This document shows, in pieces, positions 12,439-23,042 of a stretch of 64,000 bases of DNA. The notes beneath the pieces were generated by a model. That model was not told the origin of the DNA and ran no database searches. It saw nothing but the letters and a program-made list of their open reading frames with translations. Source of the DNA: Daphnia pulex. Taxonomy: Eukaryota > Arthropoda > Branchiopoda > Diplostraca > Daphniidae. How positions within the stretch are numbered: position 1 is the first letter of the stretch; every line of letters starts with the position of its first letter. Location of the stretch: the NCBI RefSeq assembly GCF_021134715.1, contig NC_060017.1:8060001-8124000 (forward strand), read 5' to 3'. Position numbers and translations under genes: made by a program.

Positions 12439-13004
12439 AGGAACATGAAACTTTTCACGTTGGATCGTGTAATCTATTTTTGTGTAGGGTAATACTCGGC
12501 CTGCGGTCGAGAGAGACTTTTAGCGGCGGCCGTTGTGGCGGCAGCGGTGGCCAGCACCGCCCGGCAAGGGCTGACAGTATCGCTGACGGCCTTGCTGGCT
12601 GGAATCAGCGACATAGCCATCAATGGCTAGTCGGTTGTCTCGGGGTGGCTATAGCATCCGGAGAGAGCTGGGGATAGAGTAGGGTGGTGTCATATCGCAC
12701 TCCCGAAATTGTATGGATATTCAAGTTCATTTTCATTTTTCAAGTTCATTTTCATTTTTCAAATTCGTTTTCATTTTTCGAAATCATTTTAGTTTTTCAA
12801 ATTCATTTTAGTTTTTCGAAATCATTTTCATTTTTCAAAATCATTTTCAATTTATGAAATCAATTTCAAAACATTTTCAATTTTTGAATTTATTTTCAAC
12901 TTGGTTTCAATATTCGAATCGATTATCAATTTGTTTTCAGATCAAATATGGTAATCGATTTTTGAACATTTTTTTTGGAAAAAGTGTTCAATCCGCACCC
13001 CATA
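12439..13004 (-). repeat. Right inverted-repeat arm, foldback element 1
   Basis: Reverse complement of the left arm with few differences. In the plus frame it repeats the Ala/Leu-rich C-terminal peptide ending at 12630 (...LTALLAGISDIAING, stop). It has TTTAGCGG where the left arm has TTCAGCGG after GAGAGAC, plus a length change that breaks the upstream reading frame, so only the left copy keeps the longer frame open. Confidence 0.88.
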
Positions 13005-13468
13005 TAAAACCAAATTGTCATCAAATTTGTGTGAAAGTTTTGTGTGAAAATGGATAAATTTATTAAAATTTTTGCATTGTAAAAATAACTGGTTATTAAA
13101 ATGTCATCATACATGAATGTATCAAATTATGTTAATATTGGAAGAACAAGTAAATACTATGGGGTGCGAATTGAACACTAAAATGATTTTGAACAATTTA
13201 AATGAATTTGAAAAATGAAAATGAATTTAAAAATCTATACATTTTCATATGTATATGTGTAATATGAAATCAATTCAATTATCATGTTCGGTACTATGAA
13301 GATTAAAGTAGTTGAATGAAAAATTACGTGAAATTATTGATTTTTTCAGCTGATACTCTGATAGCGACGGTGGCGCCGTCCCAACAATAGCGCCACACGA
13401 GAAAAACCACCATAAAACGCCGTTTACTTGAAACAACGTAATAGTTAGATGTTTTATTCTCGTCCAAA

Positions 13469-13645
13469 ATGGACGGTTTAAAAGACATTCAAGAATTGCT
13501 GTCACAACCTATAATAAGGACCATCGCCGATGCAGCCATGCAATTCTTTCAAGGAATCGCGAACCAAAACCCACAGCAGACTCAAAATGAGAATCCTGGC
13601 ATGAGTCCCTCCACCCAGAACTTCTTTGGAAATTTCACAGTTTGA
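13469..13645 (+). CDS. 58-aa ORF in left arm of foldback element 2
   Basis: An ATG-initiated frame of 58 codons begins MDGLKDIQELLSQP and ends NFFGNFTV before TGA. The composition is hydrophilic and Gln/Asn-rich, and I recognise no family. The right arm carries the same ORF inverted at 14050-14226. Between the two copies I noted two synonymous changes (ATC/ATT and GCG/GCC) and one Phe/Leu change. Expression is unproven; it may be the first exon of a captured gene. Confidence 0.4.
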   Translation: MDGLKDIQELLSQPIIRTIADAAMQFFQGIANQNPQQTQNENPGMSPSTQNFFGNFTV

Positions 13646-13716
13646 TTCCCCAAGGGAGGCCACTGGATTTCTGTTACCGGACATGGATCGCAAAGAATAT
13701 CCAAGACGATAACCAG

Positions 13717-13978
13717 TTTTAGATACGCACGAAATGGAATGGTAAGTTATACATGGTTGTAAAAATAATAACAGAATTTAAATTTTTATTTATATCAAGC
13801 GCATCTAATGTAAATGAGGATTATGGAGCCGAGACCAAATTGGTGAAAAAGACCCGATACGAAGACGAGAGTGAAAAGTACGACATGCCTAACACCAGAT
13901 CGAAAAGTGTCACCCGTGGATCTTGTGCTGGCAATTCGTGTACAACGTCATCGGATATATCTCCTATTGCTGGGCCGT
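13717..13978 (+). other. Spacer of foldback element 2, coding-like
   Basis: The plus strand is open across most of the spacer and into the right arm (13753-14193). The spacer part reads as a charged Ser/Thr-rich peptide with the segments NEDYGAETKLVKKTRYEDE and SDISPIAGPSGYRLGYS. I see no known domain. After entering the right arm this frame is antisense to the 58-aa ORF, so that part is probably a shadow. Confidence 0.3.
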
Positions 13979-14049
13979 CTGGTTATCGTCTTGGATATTC
14001 TTTGCGATCCATGTCTGGTAACAGAAATCCAGTGGCCTCCCTTGGGGAA

Positions 14050-14226
14050 TCAAACTGTGAAATTTCCAAAGAAGTTCTGGGTGGAGGGACTCATGCCAGG
14101 ATTCTCATTTTGAGTCTGCTGTGGGTTTTGGTTGGCAATTCCTTGAAGGAATTGCATGGCTGCATCGGCGATGGTCCTTATTATAGGTTGTGACAGCAAT
14201 TCTTGAATGTCTTTTAAACCGTCCAT
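14050..14226 (-). CDS. 58-aa ORF in right arm of foldback element 2
   Basis: Inverted copy of the ORF at 13469-13645, with the same length, start and stop. One residue differs (Phe to Leu in the QFFQ segment). Retention of an open frame in both arms could reflect recent arm duplication rather than selection. Confidence 0.4.
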   Translation of the reverse strand: MDGLKDIQELLSQPIIRTIADAAMQFLQGIANQNPQQTQNENPGMSPSTQNFFGNFTV

Positions 14227-14401
14227 TTTGGACGAGAATAAAACATCTAACTATTACGTAGTTTCAAGTAAACGGCGTTTAATGGTGGTTTTTCTCGTGT
14301 GGCGCTATTGTTGGGACGGCGCCACCGTCGCTATCAGCTGAAAAAAAACAATAATTTCACGTAATTTTTCATTCAACGACTTTAATCTAATGTATAGATT
14401 T

Positions 14402-14761
14402 TTTAATTCATTTTCATTTTTCAAATTCATTTAAATTGTTCAAAATCATTTTCAATTTTCAATTTATTTTTTCAAATTCATTTTCGTTTTATCAAAATCA
14501 TTTTCATGTTCTTTAATTATTTTCATTGTTCAAATTCAATACAAGTTTTCAAAATAATTTTCGTTTTCCAATGAAATTTTTTAAATACATTTTCATTTTT
14601 CAAATTCATTTCACTTGTTCAAAATCATTTTTCCATTTTCCATTTATTTTTTCAAATTCATTTTCGTTTTATCAAAATCATTTTCATTTTCTTTAATTAT
14701 TTTCATTGTTCAAATTCAATTTAAGTTTTCAAAATCATTTTCGTTTTCCAATGACATTTAT
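14402..14761. repeat. 180-bp tandem duplication inside right arm
   Basis: Segments 14402-14581 and 14582-14761 are near-identical AT-rich copies with an offset of exactly 180 bases (for example TTCAAATTCATTTTCGTTTT at 14471 and 14651). This duplication explains most of the extra length of the right arm of foldback element 2. Confidence 0.85.
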
Positions 14762-14945
14762 TAAAATCATTTTCACTTTTTGCAATCGTTTTCAAAAGAT
14801 TTTCAATTTTTGAATCTTTTTTCAACTTGATTTCAATATTCAAATCGATTATCAATTTGTTTTCAAATCAAATATGGTAATCGATTTTTGAACATTTTTT
14901 TTTGAAAAAGTGTTCATTTCGCACCCCATAGTTTCGCACCACATA

Positions 14946-17900
14946 AAATACCGCTCCCGAGAAAACGTTCAACACGGCGCTTATGGCAGAAAGCCAGAAA
15001 TCAAAAACTAAAAAAATGTGTTGTTCCTTAACCAAACAACCCTTCGACTCTCGCTTAGTCTTAATATATAGGGAATTTTATTTATTATAAGTCTATTAAT
15101 TTATTTTAACAAGGTGAGTACAGCCTATAAGTTATTTTCGTTATTCTGAACCCTCCTTTGACACATTGAGTTTGAGTAACATGTGTTAGTTAATAACACA
15201 CCCGCTTGGCGGGACTTTTTACTAGCCACTGCAACTTACGCCACCATCCCACCAACCGGCAATCGCTGCGAAGTTGCTTCCCATTTCCCAAAAATTGGAC
15301 AGTGTAGTACTGTAGTAGCCTAAGCCAGTGTTCTTTTCTTTGTTCTTTCTAAATTCTAATGTTCATTGTTCTCTAATCTCTTCGGTGGACGTGGTCGTGG
15401 ACCCTGGTCGTGGACGTGGACGTGGTTGAACCCTGATGGGCCGATGGCTAATCACTCCTCTCTGGGCTGATGTTCAGATTCTATGTGAAATATTGTAACG
15501 TGTGATAGCATGTTGTTGGTTAAGATAATTTAAACACACTAGCTTAAATAAAGAAAAGAACGAAACGCCCTTGTTATTTCTTCCGACCAACACATGTGAT
15601 AGGCGGACAAAGGCAGTTTTTCTTCCTGTCGCAGTTTCTGGATAAGGGGTCTCACACGGCGAAGTTCGTGATACCGTAGACCAAAGACATCGACATTGGG
15701 GTGCTCTTGCTTTTATTCCCCCAATCAAAATGAGAATTTCCTTTGTCTTTATTCTTGTCTCTCCATCGAAAAGGAATGGATTGGATAATAACTGCTTAGT
15801 GAATGTTATTCCAAACGTTACCCCTAAAGAAAATTATTATCCATTTACAGTGTTGTACTTTTCCTAGGAAGTGAAGATCTCCAATTTTTATCATCTACAT
15901 TTATCAGCTGCCATCGTCAGCCCAGATGGGTAAGTAAAGTGACAAATGTTTATTTCCAGAGAGAGATTAATAAGCTAAAATTATCATGCAGTCATCCTTT
16001 TTAAGTGACTTCAAAGTTGCTCCAACACATGGTGAGCCCACCATCAATGTGACTGATCTAAGGACTAAAACATACATATCCATATTGACTGGAAATCCTC
16101 ATACCCCTTGGTGCATTGCTTGCCATCTTCATTGAAATATCATCCTAGAAACAGGATGTCTTGGAGGCAAGTGTCTGAAGTTTGTGTTTGGGGCTTGTCT
16201 GTAAGGTATTTTTGTTTAACTGAAAATCACATATCCTTTTTTCATGGAAAACAGTTCTTTATCATTCTAGAGTGGGAGAAAAATGTGGTCAGCAGCAACC
16301 ACAGAAGTTAACACAGCGATTACTTCACTTCTTGTATTTCTGGGATTGGGATATTCCACATTTGCCAAATAACGTACAGCCAATAAGAAGCAGAAACTCT
16401 GGTATTTTCTTCTTTATCTATCACTCATCCAACCAATAGCCTCCCCTTACATGAATACGTCAGTTTTGACCCTTTGTGTAGTTTGTTACTTGCTAGAATA
16501 TCCAACACTTGTGGCATATCTGAATTTGTGTCTGGTGTAATAAGTGGCCCTTGAACATTATGAGGTCCTTCTCGAGTTCTGAATCCTATACTGTACCGAC
16601 TCGACTCGAGTGCAATTAACGCAACCTTCTAAGCCGTTATCAAGTGAGTGTCATGGTTTCTTTACAGCATCACTTGTCGTTCCAATGTTTTTTTTTTTTT
16701 CGCTTAAAATACCTAGTCATGATTTACGAAAGTACGAAAGACTACGAGTTCGTTATCAGGAACTACGCCTTCGCGATGCAGAACTGGAACTTAACGCCTC
16801 CGGCTGTAGTCAGTGGACCATCAGCAGCAGCAACAACAACTTCCTTTCATATTAATAGCGAAGTGCATCCACTTCTGTCGCACCAACTCCTGTTAGCGTT
16901 CCTTTCGCTCCCATAGTTGAACCGTCCATAAGTAACAGTAGCCGCTCCCACCCCCTTCTGTTGAATCAAATATATTGAACGCCTCTCCGTCCAGCGACAG
17001 GTTCTGGCGCACGCTGATGAACGCGGCCGAGAATCTGCCATCAGGTAAAAGATTCATTCTCCTCATTATTATGAAATTGCCGTGGATTTATAAGCTATTC
17101 TTGGTATTATTCAGTCTCTTCGTCCTTTGATAGAATGGCTAGAGTCTCATTTCCGACCTCAGCGTTAGCCAATGAGCATATTGACCCAGCTGAACGAAGC
17201 CAGCCGCTGTAGCCAACCGCATTGTACAAGTAACGATGGTTCCATGGCCGCTGGAGAAGTCAGATTGATGGCGGCGGTGCGTCTACGGTCAGTTTTAGTG
17301 ATAGCAGCGTATCATTCGTGTCGGGCCTTTATCATTAATTTGTCTTGTTTTGTTGTTATTCTTTTATTTATTAGCCCACTCTTTCAGATGTGACGGATAA
17401 ATCCACCGCAACGCCACAGTCGAGTCCTATTCGTTCACCTCGGGAAGTGGAACAGCAAATGAGGTAAACGAACTAAACATTAATCGCTTCATGAGGACAG
17501 CAATTTTTTGCCTGATAATTTATTTGACAGGCTTCTGTGAAGAGGGTATTTGTTTCAAGTGGTTAATGTGAAGCTGAATAATATGGGTTAACGGCGGCGG
17601 AAGCAGTAACACTCCCAGCTCTCAACAGCCATAGCGTTATCAACGACCAAAAACGAACTCTTTATTTTCTCTTTCTTATTGATGTTTTAATATGATGGAA
17701 TGAATTTGACATCACCATTAACAACGGCACCTTTCACAGTCATCAACAAACTTTGCGAAACATGCCAAAATTGTTAGGTTAGTGCAGCACCCTTACTTTT
17801 TATTTAAAAAATTGTAGCGCCACACCCATCTGCAGTTCTGCACTGAAGATTTGTAAACGGAAAGCGGAATTGCCTTGTGAAACTCAATATTTGTTCCTCT

Positions 17901-20900
17901 TTATTTACTATATCTACGGCCATATCTAAATGAAATCCCATGGCGATGAAAGTGCTCCCCTCCCCCTTTGCTGAATTTTCGACGTAATCTTTTCTATTCG
18001 TCCTCTTGTTTGAAACTATAAATGTTTTTCGTTTTAGGTTCACCACCTCTCATTCCGATCTATTAGAGCAGTAAGTTACACTCGTGTACAAAGGCGTGCA
18101 AGATCACTTAAAGTGACTTTATGAGATGACTAAAGTGAAGGATTAGCGACTTGAATCCGGTGGTCCAAAACTGATGGCACAGCTCTAAATTGGGCAAAAT
18201 GGACTGCGCTAAACTTCTTGGGTCGTCTTTTCAGCAGAGTCGAACAAGGTTTGATCGTTCAACTTGACGGATTATGACAGGTATTCTCTTGTTTAAATTT
18301 TTTTTATTGTGACGACCATTACCTTAACAATGAAATGTTTTGGATTTTGGAAATGGAGAGTTAAAATATGGTTCGCCTTCTTCCTGCTAGATGTCACCGT
18401 TGCGTGCTCGTGCCATGCCACACCCGGGGGATTTCGTCTGCAGTGAATTGTATCACAACTCCTGTTGGTAGTTTGGCATCTCCTGGCAGGTAAAACTTAG
18501 GCTTAAAGCACAGGCAGTGAAGCTGCCTAGGACGCAGAAAAATATTATAAATTCTTCAGCCCTTGTGTTACGTGATTATTTTAAGCATTTTTATGGTGAG
18601 ATCTATTGCGCCGTGGTCCGTGGAGTCCTCGGCATCCGTAATAAAATACCATTTAGTTCTATGTGTCTTTATTAGGCTGTAAGTATGTAATGCAGTAAAC
18701 TAAATATTCAGTGTCAGACTCGTATTCCTTTATTGGCCTTTGTTGGCCTGAAATAACAAGAATTCCAATCTCAATTCTAGGTCAGGATCAGCAACCCCAT
18801 CAGTTTCAAACATTAGTTGCTTGCAGTTGGGATTAAGATGAAATGTGAAAAGGCCATTGGTTAAGAGTTATAGAGTTATACAATATCAGCTGGGAGTCTG
18901 GTGGCTCCCATATACTGTTCACAAAATAACAGAGGTACATACAATAAACTAACTAGTTTTTATTAATTTTTTTTATATAGCCAATAGTTTTTTATTATTC
19001 CAGGCAAGAACAAATCCACTCAGATAATCATCATACTTGAGAAAGAAATTTGTCAAAGTAATGGAAACAAAGAAGGACAAAATGGAAACTGTATGGAAAA
19101 GTTGTGAGAAGGTACGGCTGGCAAAAGTAGATGACGTCATGCTGCAGTTACATGCGGAAACTGAACCCAGAGTAGAGTCCGCTCCCGGTAAACCAACAGC
19201 CAACGGAACTTGATCCACTCACTCCGGTACTGGCATAATTGTGGCGCGCACTTGTATTTCTGGGGGAGTCGATATCAAGGAAGAAAGCAGTGGCACACCC
19301 CAACCCCAAGTGCATAGTAGAATTTTCGGTGTGATTTTTACATGACTTGATTTCGCATTGGATTCATGCAGTCATCATTTACGCGCTTTTTCCCGAAACA
19401 ATCCGCTTATCTGCCCGATCACTGGACTCTCCGAGTTCCCCAATGCAAAATCCTCTTTCAGCGAATGCCAATCGGCCCAGTTGATGCTCTTGTGCTTCAT
19501 AGCATTTCTTCCTTGGGCTTACACGAAAATGAACTTCCCGTCATTCTTCTTTCACTTTTGCCTGTTTGCCATGTATTGTATATATTTTACTTAGAAAAAC
19601 ATTTCTTTATTTTCATTTTCTTCTTTTCTTTGTAGGTATTAATGGAAAAGCGAACGAATTGAAGAGAACGGCTGACTGAAGAGAGAATCGTGATTATTAT
19701 CATTCGTAGATCTGCACAATACAGTATTAGATCTCTTGCCTCACTTAATAAGCTCTTGGTTGGTCATGCTTCCGTTGTATTACCAGGATTCGAAGGCTCT
19801 GATTGAACGAGGTCCTCGTGTTCACAGGATATCCTTTGAATGGTCACGAGACTATCCAGCAATTCAACGATGACTAATCGCCCCGGTAAGGACAATTCCT
19901 TTGTTTTTGATCATGGACCTTTATTTCCACTTTTCTCATCTATTTCCTCGGTAGATAAGCATCAGATTTAGATAGGCTGAACATACCTTAACTCTGGAAG
20001 AAACCCTTGACTAGCAGAGCAGATACTTCGGCTTTCACTATCTACTCCTGATGTGACGATCTATTCAATTACGAGATACGTGCATCATCATGGACCACAT
20101 CCTACTTGCGGTGACGGTATCGTTGGTACTTTCTTTTAATTTTTAAAAATACTGCAGGCATTTATGATTGAAATAGGTAGGTATTACGTGAATTCTCTTA
20201 AAGTAAGATGACCTATGACTTGATATACTTTCTAGTGGAAGTGTAGTAGTTGGGTGATGCAATTGAAAAACGTGAAAAGCATGAATATCTCAACTTTTCC
20301 CTCGTTAGGTCTGAGTCAAACCCAATTTGTTAATTGACAATTATGTCAACTCAGTGTTTGTTGTTGTTGAATCCTAACCTATAAGGGTGAAAGAACTAAA
20401 GAGGGAAGGAGACTGAAAGCAGTGCAGGTGTGCAAGTGCGTTATCATAGACGCAGGTAAATGACGCACGTCCCGTTCTAGTACACCATTGTTTTTGGCAT
20501 TGTTTCAACAGGTTAGATGGGATATAGAGTTGAACGACACGTGATAGCAAACAGAAGTGCGGGTATGCAACAGATTCACGCACATTTGATTTGAAACACG
20601 GCTGCGTTAAAATCCTTTTCACTTTTTTTTTATTGCGGGCGAATCGCTAGGGAAGTATTAATTCTACAGTTGGTTTCAAGCAAATCAACTATCACTCCAA
20701 CATGAAGTAAAATGAAATCCACAATTATGTATTTTGCCAGCTGAACAACTAGAAAATAATAGTTTTCTTTTTATAAAATATAGTCTATTTAGACAAGGAA
20801 TCAGTTTAGTTTACCTAGTTTTACATGTAGAGAAGACTCGACGTGACTATTTCTTTTACTTCAATAATTTATTAAACCGCCTCAGCCTCAGCTGATGAGT

Positions 20901-21459
20901 TCGCAAGAAAACGATGTGCTGGCCCTTTCGATTTCGTTATTCAGATTACAGCCGTTTGGTTTCGAGCTAAAAACGTATGCTGTAGTATTTTTATGGCGTG
21001 AAACGGTTGTGTAGCTAACGAATCGAGAAGTTGACATTGGCGAACCTTCTTTCTCACGAATCCCACCCATTCCACTCCTCAGCCACTTTGTTGATATGTG
21101 GGTCTAGAATCAGTCCTTTTACAGCGGGAACACACCAAATGAATTTTGTTGTTCAAATTCGAGTTTTTTCCAGATTAAAGCTCAAAAGTAAAATATTGCG
21201 GAACATGGGTGTGGTTGAATCATCCAAGGGTAAAAGCGAAAACGAGATTCACCAGCAGGTGTATCCTATCCCATGGATACACCGGGCGGTATGACTGCTC
21301 GCATGGACTCTCGTCAAACGAGATTTCAAGGTCACTAGCATTTTTAGTGAAAGGATTTGGTTTGAACTTGAAATTTGAACATAAAATAATTGCGGAAGTT
21401 TTTTTCTCACAATTCAAGTAAAGGGTGTAGTCTTTTGCCCAACGGCATATTTTGAACGA
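14946..21459. pseudogene. Decayed gene-like fragments
   Basis: I could not build an intact gene here. Several pieces look like ageing plus-strand exons separated by stops. At 16715-16850 a charged helix reads KYERLRVRYQELRLRDAELE. At 17388-17465 a Ser/Pro-rich piece reads TPQSSPIRSPREVEQQMR before a GT donor. At 18390-18490 a piece ends TTPVGSLASPG before GTAAAAC. At 19040-19215 a Lys-rich piece contains KKDKMETVWKSCEKVRLAKV and ends in a stop. At 15380-15430 the Arg/Gly-coding repeat GGRGRG continues only after a frame change. The order and shared strand suggest one degraded multi-exon gene of unknown identity. Confidence 0.35.
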
Positions 21460-21467
21460 TATAAAAG
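21460..21467 (+). promoter_or_regulatory. TATA box
   Basis: TATAAAAG lies 75 bases upstream of the start codon of the secreted-protein gene. That spacing suits a transcription start near 21490 with a short leader. Confidence 0.7.
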
Positions 21468-21534
21468 AAGACCCCAATTCCAATCTCTTCACTTGTTCAC
21501 TGCAACGTCTGTCCACAACAAGCATTATCCCAAC

Positions 21535-22153
21535 ATGAAATTCTTGGTAAGTTCTTTTGTCTCTATCCAATTCTTTTTAATATATTTCCATTCTCTACCA
21601 TTAACAATCAATTCAATTTAATCAATAGATCATCAGCTTCTTCTTGGCTTGCGCCTCTGCCCAATGGGTTGCCCCATATTACAGCCAATGGTCCCCATAC
21701 AATCCTCAGTTTACCAATGACTTGTTGTCGAAGAGCGTTGACTTGAACAAGGACGGCCAACCCGATGTCCCAGTCTACACCGCAGCCCCCGCTCTCTTGC
21801 CCAACTACTTCCCCTACGCCGGTCTGAACTACCGCGCTGGATTCCCCTACACTTACGGCGCTCCTTTCACCTACCCCTTCGTCCAGGCTGCCGCTGCTCC
21901 CGCCGCTGCTCCCGCCGCTGAGGTCAAGTCCACCCGCAGCAAACGTCAAGTTGCCGTCCTTCCCCACAACCCAGCTGAATTCCTCAACGATTTCCGTTAC
22001 AAAAGCGTTGACCTGAACCAGGACGGCCAGCCCGACAACGCCGTTTACACTGCCCCAGTTGCTCCCATCGCTCCTGCCCGATTCGTCACTCCTTACCCTG
22101 GATTCACTGGATACCTCCCTCAACCTTACCCATTCTTCAACGGATTCTATTAA
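21535..22153 (+). CDS. Secreted protein with two DLNxDGQPD repeats
   Basis: Two exons, 21535-21546 and 21629-22153 (178 aa). Exon 1 holds only MKFL. The protein begins with a signal peptide (MKFLIISFFLACASA, cleavage before QW). The mature chain is rich in Pro, Tyr and Ala and has two copies of a module containing KSVDLNxDGQPD followed by VYTA, separated by an Ala/Pro stretch and a dibasic STRSKRQVAVL site that could be cut by a furin-like protease. The D-x-N-x-D-G-x-x-D spacing matches calcium-binding loops such as VCBS/FG-GAP or EF-hand-like repeats. Composition and architecture suggest a cuticle, matrix or silk-like structural protein. I know no named family for it. A four-codon first exon before a signal-peptide exon is typical of arthropod cuticle protein genes. 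Confidence 0.85.
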
Positions 22154-22988
22154 CTTAATAGTCCGTCAAACCGCCGCTGAAATGATCTGTTGTTATAATT
22201 GTTATTACCTTTTTGTTTTGAAACTCTATTTGTTTCTTACTTTCTGATTACAAAATTCATATCGCACTTTTATGGATCAATCACTGGTCATACTAAAAAT
22301 TAATAGATACTTAATAGTGGTGAATTGGAAAGGAATCAACTCCTCAAACTTTTCAATTAAGGCACAATTCTTGGCTACCATGCAAGAGATGACCCCCGCT
22401 TGAGTTCTAATTTAGAACCAGTATTGATTCATTTGAAGTATTGTTGGTTGTCTCCATCTTTTTTTAACAATATTGTGTTCATTCATTAAATTGTGTTTTC
22501 ATTTCAGGGTAAATCGTTTGAAGAATGGATGCGTCCGGTGTCACTGAATTTTAGCTGCGTGACGATAAAGAAAGTCTTAACTCCTAAATCCCAAACAACT
22601 TATCTTTTATCCTGTCTCTTGGTTTGTGATTCTTTTTTCTGTAAAGAAAGTAAACATTAAAAAAAAACAGTCTACCGGAACCGGAGCATCAATAAAGAAG
22701 AGAAAGTGTGCTGAAGTGTTTTGTTAATCATAGAGGTTCTATAGATTTGTCAATCGATCTCGGGTCTGGATTCGGGTTTTTCTTTATTCAAGATTCTAAT
22801 TTAACACAATTTTATTAGTCGTTAAGCCCAGCAGGTTAGAATGGTGAACAGTGAACCTTTTTATATTCACAGCACAGTCGAACTTTTGCCGCTTCGGCTG
22901 ATTGGCTCTTAGCAGGGATGCCAGATGCGGACGTTTTTAATTGCAAGACTGAAAATGGCAATGTTGCGCCTTGTGCGTTACTTTCAAG
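22154..22988. other. Non-coding interval
   Basis: The 3' UTR of the secreted-protein gene lies at the left. An AATAAA at about 22691 is a possible but distant poly(A) signal. Otherwise I see no coding exon. Confidence 0.4.
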
Positions 22989-23042
22989 ATGGCTGCTGAC
23001 AGTCTAAAGGCACTGAGCGGAAAGGTCCAGTTACTCATTCAG
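22989..23042 (+). CDS. Possible first coding exon, no continuation found
   Basis: ATG opens MAADSLKALSGKVQLLIQ and ends in phase at CAG followed by the donor GTGTGT. The context AAGATGG is a good translation start. I found no convincing second exon in the next 1.6 kb, which has only short frames. It could start a gene with small or distant exons, be the remnant of one, or be chance. Confidence 0.3.

Larger units (their letters stand above)
11239..13004. mobile_element. Foldback DNA element 1 (long inverted repeats)
   Basis: The element begins TATGGGGTGCGG and ends with the reverse complement CCGCACCCCATA. It is flanked by the direct repeat TAAAAC (11233-11238 and 13005-13010), a 6-bp target-site duplication. 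The arms are 562 bp (11239-11800) and 566 bp (12439-13004), highly similar over their whole length, around a 638-bp spacer. The outer arm is AT-rich and built of degenerate repeats of about 19 bp; the inner arm is GC-richer and single-copy. I see no transposase, so it is probably non-autonomous. The superfamily is not clear: the 6-bp duplication and TATGGGG terminus do not identify one for me. Confidence 0.9.
13158..14945. mobile_element. Foldback DNA element 2, same family
   Basis: The left end is TATGGGGTGCGAATTGAACAC, 153 bases after element 1. The right end carries two termini in a row: CGCACCCCATA ending at 14930 and a diverged copy CGCACCACATA ending at 14945. Only the outer one gives a matching target-site duplication, AAATAC at 13152-13157 and 14946-14951. 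The arms are unequal: 559 bp on the left (13158-13716) and 967 bp on the right (13979-14945), around a 262-bp spacer. Terminal bases and AT-rich tandem units match element 1, but the inner arm is different sequence, so family members share ends and differ in cargo. Confidence 0.88.

Noticed and set aside
15510-15592. TGTTGGT...ACCAACA with an internal AATAAA, resembling a tiny LTR
   Set aside because: Only about 80 bp long, with no second copy, primer-binding site or coding remnant seen nearby.
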